This document shows positions 57,988-64,000 of a stretch of 64,000 nt of DNA, piece by piece. The DNA is from Bdellovibrionaceae bacterium UBA6776 (GTDB lineage Bacteria; Bdellovibrionota; Bdellovibrionia; Bdellovibrionales; UBA1609): contig DKGG01000062.1 of assembly GCA_002453155.1 (NCBI GenBank), forward strand, positions 16,714-80,713. The letters run 5' to 3'. The position numbers and the translations under genes are program-made. A model generated the notes under the pieces. It ran no database searches, was not told where the DNA came from, and was given only the letters and a program-made list of their open reading frames with translations. The number at the start of each line of letters is the position of its first letter. The first letter of the stretch is position 1.

Positions 57988-60236
57988 AGCCTGAGGACTT
58001 TGATCAGCTTCAAAAGGAAGTTTTGACTCAGCAGTTTTGGAAGCAAAAAGATGCTTTTCGTCGCGTAGAGAAAAGGCTGACCGATTCTTTGATTCAGCAG
58101 TTGAGTTCCTTAAAGTCCTTTCAAGCGTCTCGTCCCATTGCACTGGGCAGTTTGGCGCGCGAAGAATTTTGTCTTCAGTCCGACATCGATCTTTTGTGTT
58201 TTGGCCCCATGGAAGAGGTGAGGCAATTTTCTCGTGAGGCTCAAGAAAAGGGTTTAAAGATTCGCCTGCGGTTCCCGGAGGATGTGGAAGATTGGACGAA
58301 GGGGGTTTTGCCTTTTGATGTGTTGGCTTTAACTCAAGCGCGCGCTTTGTTTGTGGATGACCAAATGGCGGTTCAGGCGCAAAGAGACCAGATCTTTCAG
58401 CGAAACACCCACTGGGCTCGTGAAATCTTAAAAGGCATTCGTGAAGACAAAAAAAGTCGTAGGGATCGTTATGATTCCGTGGCCAATTACTTGCAGCCCA
58501 ATTTGAAGTTCGGTCCTGGGGGGCTTAGGGACATTGAGCAGATTTTGTCTTTTTTGGGATTTTTTAAACTGGAGATTTTTTTGGAATTTCCAGAAAGCGT
58601 TCACTATTTAAAAACCCACAAGCAGTTTTTATTAAGGCTTCGGCAACTTTCTCATTTGCTTGGAGCCGGAGACACCCTTTCGGCTCAAGTGCAGCCCATG
58701 ATTGCAGAAATCTTAGGGTTTAAGACGTTGGGAAGATTTAACTCCAAAGCTCAAGGGTCTTTCAATGAAGCGAGCTTTTTGGCGGAAGGTCTTTCCAGCA
58801 TCAGTCGAAAAACTCGAAAAGAGCGTCGCACTCCTGTTTTAAGTCATGTGGAGTCCTGGAGTGAGTTGTTTCAAAGGCTTGCGGAATCGGATTCTTGGCT
58901 TTTGAATTTTCAGATCAAATTTAAAGATCAAATGCTTCCTCAGCGGAAATTTCCTCCGCGCATGTTTTTAAGAACTTTGATGAGTGAGCCGCGATCCGAA
59001 ATTTTTTGGCTGAATCTTTTTCGATCCGGATTGCTGGAGGAGTATTTGCCCGAGTTCACTCGGGTTAAGGGATTGGTTCAGCACGACCATTATCACCGTT
59101 ATACGGTGGACGCCCATTTGATTCAGGCTTTGAGGGAGTTGGCCCGCATTCAACAGAATCCCAACCGCATTGGCAAACTTTCCTCTATAGTACGCTCTTT
59201 GACTGAGGAAGATTGGAAGATTTTGAATTTTGCGGCCCTCTTTCACGACCTTGGGAAAGGTCGAAAAAGAGATCACTCGGCAGTGGGTAAAGATTTGGTC
59301 GAAGAGATTTTATTTGGATTAAAAATTCCTAAATCTTTTCGCTCTCAAGTGGCGTGGATTGTGGAAAATCATTTGATTCTATCTACGGCCGCATTCCGTA
59401 TGAATCCCTCCAGCTCAAAGACCTGGAAGACCTTATTCGATCGAGGGCTTCAGGGAAAGCGCATTCCCTTGCTGTTTGTATTTACGGCCATTGACATTTT
59501 GGCCACCAATCCGGAGGCATGGACCACTTGGAAGGCGCAGACTTTGTTTGAGCTTTATGAAAACTTGACCTCCAGTGTGGCAGGGGAGTTTGGTCGGTTT
59601 GTTGAGATTGCTCAAAAGAAAAATTTTGATTTGAGCTTGCTTGAAAAGATTGACCCCTATTTGATTGAACAGATTCGCCCTGTGAGACTTCTTCAGGATT
59701 TGAAAAAGGCAAAGAGTGCGAAAGCGGATTTGCCACCGGTGGCAGTGACGGACTCTAAGGGTTCCATTTGGGTGAGGTTTCATCGCAAAGAAGATGCTTC
59801 CGGACTTTTTGTCCAGTTTGTGCAGCGGCTTTACTATTTGGGCAGTCACATTCAGGCCTGTGTGGTGATGACCGATCCCAATGTGGGTGTTTACGATTGG
59901 TTTTGTTTGCGGGGGCGAAAGTCCAAAGATCAAATTTTGAAGCGTTTAAAAAGCCAAAACGAGGCCTCCCAAGTCCAGCTTCCGAAAATTGAATTCGAGC
60001 ACATTGATTTGATTTCTCAAAGTGGTGAAGAAACCATTTTTAGTTTTCGTGGAAAGAATCAAAAGGGGTTATTACTTTCGGCGGCTCAAGGTCTTTTTGA
60101 AGAAGGGCTTTCCATTGTGTGGGTGCGGGCTCACACCTGGGGGTCACAAGTCGAGGACACCTTTTCAGTGGTGCTTGGAGAAAACAGTGCGAAGGACGTG
60201 CTTCATCGACTGAAGTCGCGCTTTGGAGTGAAGTGA
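57966..60236 (+). CDS. glnD: Bifunctional PII uridylyltransferase/uridylyl-removing enzyme (GlnD-like)
   Basis: Senses glutamine and modifies PII proteins. The N-terminal nucleotidyltransferase has GSLAREEFCLQSDIDLLCF (family GS...DxD), followed by NLKFGPGGLRDIEQI. The HD phosphohydrolase has the divalent-metal His and AALFHDLGKGRKRDH, and two C-terminal ACT-like domains close the protein. At 756 residues it is shorter than E. coli GlnD (890), the loss being spread over linkers. ATG 57966 overlaps the mutS end by 22 nt; the proximity of PII genes cannot be checked in this window. Confidence 0.92.
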   Translation: MAKKSFLKPEDFDQLQKEVLTQQFWKQKDAFRRVEKRLTDSLIQQLSSLKSFQASRPIALGSLAREEFCLQSDIDLLCFGPMEEVRQFSREAQEKGLKIRLRFPEDVEDWTKGVLPFDVLALTQARALFVDDQMAVQAQRDQIFQRNTHWAREILKGIREDKKSRRDRYDSVANYLQPNLKFGPGGLRDIEQILSFLGFFKLEIFLEFPESVHYLKTHKQFLLRLRQLSHLLGAGDTLSAQVQPMIAEILGFKTLGRFNSKAQGSFNEASFLAEGLSSISRKTRKERRTPVLSHVESWSELFQRLAESDSWLLNFQIKFKDQMLPQRKFPPRMFLRTLMSEPRSEIFWLNLFRSGLLEEYLPEFTRVKGLVQHDHYHRYTVDAHLIQALRELARIQQNPNRIGKLSSIVRSLTEEDWKILNFAALFHDLGKGRKRDHSAVGKDLVEEILFGLKIPKSFRSQVAWIVENHLILSTAAFRMNPSSSKTWKTLFDRGLQGKRIPLLFVFTAIDILATNPEAWTTWKAQTLFELYENLTSSVAGEFGRFVEIAQKKNFDLSLLEKIDPYLIEQIRPVRLLQDLKKAKSAKADLPPVAVTDSKGSIWVRFHRKEDASGLFVQFVQRLYYLGSHIQACVVMTDPNVGVYDWFCLRGRKSKDQILKRLKSQNEASQVQLPKIEFEHIDLISQSGEETIFSFRGKNQKGLLLSAAQGLFEEGLSIVWVRAHTWGSQVEDTFSVVLGENSAKDVLHRLKSRFGVK

Positions 60237-60480
60237 TTTGCTTAATTGTTGGGCTTTAGTCTCAAAAACGAGTCTTCCGACGTGTGCTTGTAACATAAAA
60301 CTTATCTCTTCATTCCGGTTAATAAAAAGATATTTTTAGCATTCAGTCCAGTTCATTCAAAAACCCCCTTGCGGTTAGGTCAAAAATCTGTAGACTTTTA
60401 TACAGGTGGTCGGTGGGACCATGGACGAGTCAAGAAAGAGTCGTTGATGCCTAAACAAAACTAAAGGGGAGGGAGCAAGG

Positions 60481-60855
60481 ATGCTCAGAGACGTATTAAT
60501 TCAAAAAGGGTTGTCGAATCGTGAGGCCGAGGTTGCAGAGTTGGTGACCAAAGGTCTATCCAACAAGGAAGTTGCTAACCAACTTTTCGTCACCGAAAAA
60601 ACTGTGAAATTTCACCTTACCAACATCTACAAAAAGATGAATGTGAAATCTCGCGCTCAGTTGATCGTATGGTGCTTGCCACATCTTGGATTTGTGGAAA
60701 AAGAAGAGCGCCCCGTTCAGCAGAATCCAAACACCATTCACACTGGAAGCACTCAAAACGAGACTTCGACACAAGCGGCTCCATTGGCCCAAGGTGCGGG
60801 TCCAATTGGTGGAATGGGTCGTGGATCTGATTTCGGAAACGACGCTGGCGTTTAG
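60481..60855 (+). CDS. LuxR-type helix-turn-helix protein
   Basis: A 124-residue protein: a LuxR/GerE DNA-binding domain in residues 9-66 (LSNREAEVAELVTKGLSNKEVANQLFVTEKTVKFHLTNIYKKMNV) without a receiver or autoinducer domain, then a 50-residue Gln/Thr/Gly-rich tail. Such stand-alone LuxR domains act as transcription factors, often with a partner protein. AAAGGGGAGGGAG precedes ATG 60481. The 244-nt upstream gap presumably carries its promoter; I cannot pick a convincing one. Confidence 0.87.
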   Translation: MLRDVLIQKGLSNREAEVAELVTKGLSNKEVANQLFVTEKTVKFHLTNIYKKMNVKSRAQLIVWCLPHLGFVEKEERPVQQNPNTIHTGSTQNETSTQAAPLAQGAGPIGGMGRGSDFGNDAGV

Positions 60856-60881
60856 TCTTTCGATTTTTGTACTTTGAATTG

Positions 60882-60911
60882 AAAAAGGGAGCTTTGTGCT
60901 CCCTTTTTTTT
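60882..60911 (+). terminator. Intrinsic terminator after the LuxR-type gene
   Basis: AAAAAGGGAGC pairs with GCTCCCTTTTT across a TTTGT loop, followed by a run of eight T in total. It separates this gene from the convergent lipoprotein gene at 60932 and probably serves both directions. Confidence 0.9.
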
Positions 60912-60931
60912 GTTTTAAATTTTACAGGAAA

Positions 60932-61765
60932 CTACAGCTTTCTACATAGAATGGCTACAGCGATATTATAGGAAAGATCGGGCTTGGAAGTTTCGCCTTG
61001 TCGGTAGCAAAAGATTCCTCGCTCATGAGTTCCTCCGTAGTCGGTTCCACCATTTGCAAAGGTTCCAAACGAATAGTTGATTTTATCGTAGTCACCACCG
61101 TGGAGAGGGCGAAGTAATGCGCTTGCACATGTTCCATAGCCCAGATCCCATGAGGGATACATATTCTGAGTTGCGCATACGGCAACTGGATTGTGTGGCG
61201 CAAGTAGGTCGTCTTGAGGAATGTTCACCCATTTAATATTGGGGGATGGTGAGACCGCAGCTTCTACTGTGCAACTGGCGTGAAGTGTGTTGGTGTTCGA
61301 GAGCACTCCGTTGTTACAGCTCACGTTAACTTTGACACTGTCACAGGATTGTCCTGAGGGAACTGAGGCGGAGGTGTAGAGCTCGCGACTGGATCCATCG
61401 AGAATAGTGACGTTTCCAGCGGCCAAACATGCGGACATGCCACTATTGTAGCAGCTTGCGAAGGGGTAGCTTCCAGAAAGAGACCCGTCTTCCTGGCAAG
61501 TTCGAGCTTCGGAGACACAAGAGGCGCCGCCAGATACGGAGCCTGTTTGGTAGGCAGTGACTGATTCTCCAACAGCAAGTACGGCGCCATCGAAGCTACA
61601 AGTTTGATTGCAATCACTTCCCGAACAGGAAAGTGAGCTGGATGAGGTGGAGCCACTGGATTTTTGGGCGGGCAAGTTGCCTCCCATATCTTGGGCACAG
61701 TTTTGAAAGGCCATGAGCATTGACCCGGCCCAAACCGCAAGAATAATTCTTTTTACGTTCTTCAT
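60932..61765 (-). CDS. Lipoprotein A of a tandem pair, unknown function
   Basis: A 277-residue exported lipoprotein. The signal peptide ends at the FQNC lipobox (Cys23), followed by a Ser/Thr-rich linker. Residues about 45-170 form a Cys-rich domain (SCSGSDCNQTC, TCQEDGSLSG, etc.) nearly identical to that of lipoprotein B at 62071, and the C-terminal part (from about 185, WVNIPQDDLL onward) has a Cys-containing beta-rich domain that is similar in pattern but clearly diverged. AGGGG lies before ATG 61765. Its upstream region is repeated before gene B. No known domain; could be a surface or adhesion protein. Confidence 0.82.
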   Translation of the reverse strand: MKNVKRIILAVWAGSMLMAFQNCAQDMGGNLPAQKSSGSTSSSSLSCSGSDCNQTCSFDGAVLAVGESVTAYQTGSVSGGASCVSEARTCQEDGSLSGSYPFASCYNSGMSACLAAGNVTILDGSSRELYTSASVPSGQSCDSVKVNVSCNNGVLSNTNTLHASCTVEAAVSPSPNIKWVNIPQDDLLAPHNPVAVCATQNMYPSWDLGYGTCASALLRPLHGGDYDKINYSFGTFANGGTDYGGTHERGIFCYRQGETSKPDLSYNIAVAILCRKL

Positions 61766-62070
61766 AGTTTCCCCTCTGTTATCTTTCGGAAGATTTAAAA
61801 AGCAAATTTAGGGCCGGGTGAGAATCAATGAAGAGCGAGTAGAGAGGGCCAGTGCTGTCGAACCCTAAAAAGTCGTTTAAAAGTTAGAGTTTCATTTTGA
61901 GACAGTCTTATGGATAAAGCATTGGTGTTGAATGTCTTCACTGCGGGCTCCGCATAGGCTTCGCGCAAAGACTTCGCCCCAAGGCTTCGCCAAAAGGTAC
62001 CTGCTTCCTTTTCTGATATGCGGCGCATATCAGAAAAGGAAGCAGGTACCTTTTGGCGAGAATCAATCAG
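61766..62070. other. Intergenic unit, duplicated before both lipoprotein genes, with palindrome 1
   Basis: This 305-nt region lies upstream of lipoprotein A and downstream of B. It repeats, with scattered changes, the sequence 62920-63231: a similar start region (TTTCGGAAG, GCAAATTTAGG, GACAGTCTTATGGATAAAGC and so on), then a stretch of cttcgcc-rich sequence, then a 73-nt palindrome (61987-62059). It shows that the pair arose by a tandem duplication of about 1.13 kb that included the promoter and the palindrome. No open reading frame of interest is seen. Confidence 0.75.
61987..62059. repeat. Palindrome 1 (73 nt, perfect)
   Basis: Two 36-nt arms are perfect reverse complements around a single central base (62023). 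The arms carry GGTACCTGCTTCC and CTGATATGCG. It ends 12 nt from the stop of lipoprotein B, so RNA read on that strand would form a long hairpin. Compare palindromes 2 and 3, which have paired changes in the inner arms. Confidence 0.92.
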
Positions 62071-62919
62071 CTAGTAGCACAAGAAGGCGACGATGCGGTC
62101 AAAGGTGTAAACTCCAGGATCCCAAACCTCCTGGTCTCCCTGGTATCTCATGGTTGGGGTTGGGATGGTCTGCACACAGTAAATATTGTTGTAGACGCTT
62201 CCTCCTTTGCCCGTGGGAGCATTGCCGACTTGACCGTAACCAAAGGAGATTTTATCGAAGTCTCCCCCTTGATTGGGACGCAGTTTTCCGCTGGCGCAGG
62301 TGCCATAGCCTTGATCGGTTGCGGCTCGAAGTCCAGCATTGTGACAAACGGTCGCGTGGTTTGGTATTGTCGTAAGGTCATTGGTGGACACATTGACCCA
62401 TTTATAAACAGGCGTTTCAACGGAGCAGCTGGAATAGATTGTTCCTGAATTAGAAAGGACGCCGTTGCTGCAACTGACAGTTACTTTTGCACTGTTGCAG
62501 GATTGTCCGTAAGGGACCGTCGCTGAAGTGTAGAGTTCGCGGCTGGAGCCATCTAAAATCGTGATATTTCCGGCGGCCAAGCAGGCGGTCATTCCTTGAC
62601 TGTGGCAGCTTGCAAACGGATAGCTTCCAGAAAGGGACCCATCTTCTTGGCAGGTTCGTGACTCAGAAACACAGGAGGCTCCATTGGAGACCGAGCCGGA
62701 TTGATAGGCGGTGACTGATTCTCCAACGGCAAGTACGGCGCCATCGAAACTACAAGTTTGATTGCAATCACTTCCCGAACAGGAAAGTGAGCTGGATGAA
62801 GTGGAACTGCTAGATTTTTGCGGAGGAAGACTGCCTCCCATTTCTTGTGCGCAATTTTGAAAGGCCATGACCATGGATCCGGCCCAAACCGCAAGAATAA
62901 TTCTTTTTACGTTCTTCAT
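62071..62919 (-). CDS. Lipoprotein B of a tandem pair, unknown function
   Basis: A 282-residue lipoprotein with the same signal peptide and FQNC lipobox as lipoprotein A and a nearly identical Cys-rich N-terminal domain. The C-terminal domain shares a framework with A (WVN.S..DL, GYGTCASGKLRP, GGDFDKISFGYG) but differs at many positions and in length, and has an extra segment near the C-terminus. AGGGGAAAC precedes ATG 62919. Upstream sequence is duplicated from gene A. Tandem paralogues with a conserved N-terminus and a variable C-terminus are typical of surface proteins under diversifying selection, but that is inference. Confidence 0.82.
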   Translation of the reverse strand: MKNVKRIILAVWAGSMVMAFQNCAQEMGGSLPPQKSSSSTSSSSLSCSGSDCNQTCSFDGAVLAVGESVTAYQSGSVSNGASCVSESRTCQEDGSLSGSYPFASCHSQGMTACLAAGNITILDGSSRELYTSATVPYGQSCNSAKVTVSCSNGVLSNSGTIYSSCSVETPVYKWVNVSTNDLTTIPNHATVCHNAGLRAATDQGYGTCASGKLRPNQGGDFDKISFGYGQVGNAPTGKGGSVYNNIYCVQTIPTPTMRYQGDQEVWDPGVYTFDRIVAFLCY

Positions 62920-63231
62920 AGTTTCCCCTTTAGTATCTTTCGGAAGCTTTATAAAGCAAATTTAGGACCGGGTGAGATTCAAAAGGGAGGGCGTAGAGGG
63001 GGAGTTCTTGTCTAAATCCACAGAGCCGTAAAAAAGTTAGAGTTTTGTTTTGAGACAGTCTTATGGATAAAGCGTCGATGTAGAAGGTCTTCACTGGGGG
63101 CTCCGCTCGAAGAGCTCGCCCCAAGACTTCGCCAAAAGGTACCTGCTTCCTTTTCCGATATGCACCGCATATCGGAAAAGGAAGCAGGTACCTTTTGGCG
63201 AGAATCAATCAGCGAGTCGTGCTGCAAGGAT
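62920..63231. other. Intergenic unit upstream of lipoprotein B, with palindrome 2
   Basis: This 312-nt region is the second copy of the duplicated upstream unit (compare 61766-62070). It holds the promoter region of lipoprotein B and palindrome 2 (63129-63201), then a 30-nt stretch up to the stop of the thioesterase gene. I see no additional gene in it. Confidence 0.75.
63129..63201. repeat. Palindrome 2 (73 nt)
   Basis: Arms are reverse complements except the innermost pair (A63164 facing C63166). Relative to palindrome 1, the inner arm reads CCGATATGC with matching GCATATCGG, in place of CTGATATGC with GCATATCAG: both sides changed, so the pairing is conserved. It lies 30 nt from the stop of the thioesterase gene. 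Confidence 0.92.
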
Positions 63232-63708
63232 TTAGTCGGTTTTGAGTTTTCTGCGTTCCAAACGCCACTGGCGGCGTTGTTTGGCCTCCGCAAATCTTCG
63301 TTTTTCGGCGTCGGTTTCCGGTTCCACCGGAGGAACGGGAGTGGGTTTTCCTTCAGAGTCCAGGGCCACAAAAGTTAGATAGGCAGAGGCGGTGTGATAG
63401 GTCTTTTTTTGAATGGGATTTTCTGCGTCCATTCGAACCCCCACCTCCATAGAAGTTTTGGAAGTAAAGTTCACACAAGCCTTTAAGTTCACAATCCATC
63501 CTTTATAGACGGGCGCGATAAAGTGAACGTCATCCATGGAGGCGGTGACCACCGGCATTTGGCAATGTCTTTGAGCCGCAATGGCAGCAGCGATGTCGAT
63601 CCAGGACATCACGATGCCACCAAACACAGTGTTTAAGGAATTGGTGTGAACGGGGAGAACCATTTCGGTCATTATCACGTGGGATTGGCTTGCGGGCACT
63701 GGCTTCAT
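63232..63708 (-). CDS. Acyl-CoA thioesterase, hot-dog fold
   Basis: Hydrolyses acyl-CoA to free fatty acid and CoA, of the YciA/BACH group. The 158-residue protein has HTNSLNTVFGGIVMSWIDIAAAIAAQRHC, the hot-dog helix with the catalytic Asp and Gly-Gly, MDDVHFIAPVYKGWIVNLKACV, and a basic C-terminal tail (KRRFAEAKQRRQWRLERR) found in many YciA-like members. I use ATG 63708, preceded on the minus strand by GAGGAGG; the TTG one codon earlier is an alternative. The palindrome follows its stop. Confidence 0.9.
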   Translation of the reverse strand: MKPVPASQSHVIMTEMVLPVHTNSLNTVFGGIVMSWIDIAAAIAAQRHCQMPVVTASMDDVHFIAPVYKGWIVNLKACVNFTSKTSMEVGVRMDAENPIQKKTYHTASAYLTFVALDSEGKPTPVPPVEPETDAEKRRFAEAKQRRQWRLERRKLKTD

Positions 63709-63776
63709 CAAAACCTCCTCTTCGATGCATGAATTTCCACCAGCCTAAATCAAGTTTCGCACCGCGAGCAGAAAAA

Positions 63777-63789
63777 GGTGCCAGGCACC
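63777..63789. repeat. GGTGCCAGGCACC palindrome
   Basis: A 13-nt odd palindrome with poly-A before and A-rich sequence after. The same kind of GGTGCCTGGCACC motif is known as a REP-like repeat associated with IS200/RAYT-type transposases in several proteobacteria, but no such gene is complete in this window. It lies 27 nt before palindrome 3. Confidence 0.6.
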
Positions 63790-63815
63790 AAAATCTGTAC
63801 TCGGCGTGTCATTTG

Positions 63816-63888
63816 CCGCCAAAAGGTACCTGCTTCCCTTTCCGATATGCGCCGCATATCGGAAAGGGAAGCAGGTACCTTTTGGCGG
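63816..63888. repeat. Palindrome 3 (73 nt)
   Basis: Perfect 36-nt arms around a central C (63852). It shares GGTACCTGCTTCC with palindromes 1 and 2, but the next bases are CTTTCCGATATGC and GCATATCGGAAAG rather than TTTTC/GAAAA forms. The changes occur on both sides, keeping all pairs. It is not part of the lipoprotein duplication, so the element moves or is copied independently. Confidence 0.9.
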
Positions 63889-63928
63889 AAGCTGTTTCCC
63901 CTCCAAACTAAATAAAATCTATATCAAT

Positions 63929-64000
63929 ATGGCGATAACCCCTCAAAATCACTCCCTACCACTCGAAGTCGAAAAGAGGTTCATTTTGACATTAAGTGGT
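63929..64000 (+). CDS. Possible start of a gene running off the right edge
   Basis: From ATG 63929 the frame is open for 24 codons to the end of the window (MAITPQNHSLPLEVEKRFIL...). There is no Shine-Dalgarno sequence in front of it, so this may not be a gene. Nothing recognisable is encoded in the visible part. Confidence 0.25.
   Translation, partial: MAITPQNHSLPLEVEKRFILTLSG

Noticed and set aside
61987..63888. The three palindromes as a CRISPR array
   Set aside because: They are self-complementary, widely and unevenly spaced, and have no spacer pattern or cas genes.

Overview
The window looks like chromosome of a Bdellovibrio-type predatory bacterium (phylum Bdellovibrionota). Three things suggest this: a TIGR02147-family regulator (a family I know mainly from Bdellovibrio and Fibrobacter), many short secreted proteins and lipoproteins (two with an FQNC lipobox) of no known function, and an alternative complex III together with a complete mevalonate pathway. 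This is inference from gene content; there is no rRNA in the window. TTG and GTG starts are common, and ATGA/GTGA/TTGA stop-start overlaps show tightly packed operons.

1-20.9 kb is core chromosome. The end of an alternative complex III operon (actC-actD-actE-actF) closes with two tandem terminators. Then come thrS, infC (which reads best from an ATT start at 5278), rpmI and rplT. These run on, with short spacing and overlaps, into all five genes of the lower mevalonate pathway (fni, mvaA, a probable phosphomevalonate kinase, mvaD, mvk). A convergent pair, trmH-like and rsmG, follows, then divergent pheS-pheT-ihfA-merR, a UvrD/PcrA helicase and a rhomboid protease. Two unusual elements with a conserved, foldable core of about 75 nt and unrelated inverted-repeat arms sit just after trmH-like (11791-11940) and after merR (17947-18057).

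20.8-27.3 kb holds secreted proteins and housekeeping enzymes: a secreted protein with a full metzincin zinc motif, an MTA/SAH-nucleosidase-like protein, a secreted phospholipase D-like protein, an ETHE1-type persulfide dioxygenase and a YegS-type lipid kinase.

27.3-42.5 kb is visibly AT-richer and reads as an acquired island. Its centre (29.4-37.0 kb) has the make-up of a small biosynthetic cluster: a PP-loop amidotransferase-like enzyme, an aminoglycoside-phosphotransferase-fold kinase, a fused E1 alpha/beta thiamine-diphosphate dehydrogenase, a class III aminotransferase, a radical SAM enzyme and a 2-oxoglutarate/Fe(II) oxygenase-like protein. Around it lie a secreted type-3-copper (tyrosinase-like) protein, a very large membrane sulfatase/phosphotransferase-fold protein, an SDR and a PPC/DUF296 protein. 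I do not recognise the cluster, and it is my main candidate for an undescribed system.

42.6-50.6 kb has more secreted proteins, a TIGR02147 regulator with an evident operator, a decayed gene fragment, and a HigBA-like toxin-antitoxin module. The module's toxin gene is frameshifted, and it lies between two ~95-nt direct repeats, the right one running into the 3' end of tRNA-Pro(GGG).

50.7-64 kb returns to core genes: a fatty-acid-hydroxylase family protein, a peptidoglycan-recycling operon (ldcA, serine hydrolase, mpl) running into mutS and glnD, and a LuxR-type HTH protein. Next are two tandem-duplicated lipoprotein genes with near-identical N-terminal halves but divergent C-terminal halves, and an acyl-CoA thioesterase. 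Three 73-nt near-perfect palindromes with compensatory base changes punctuate this end.
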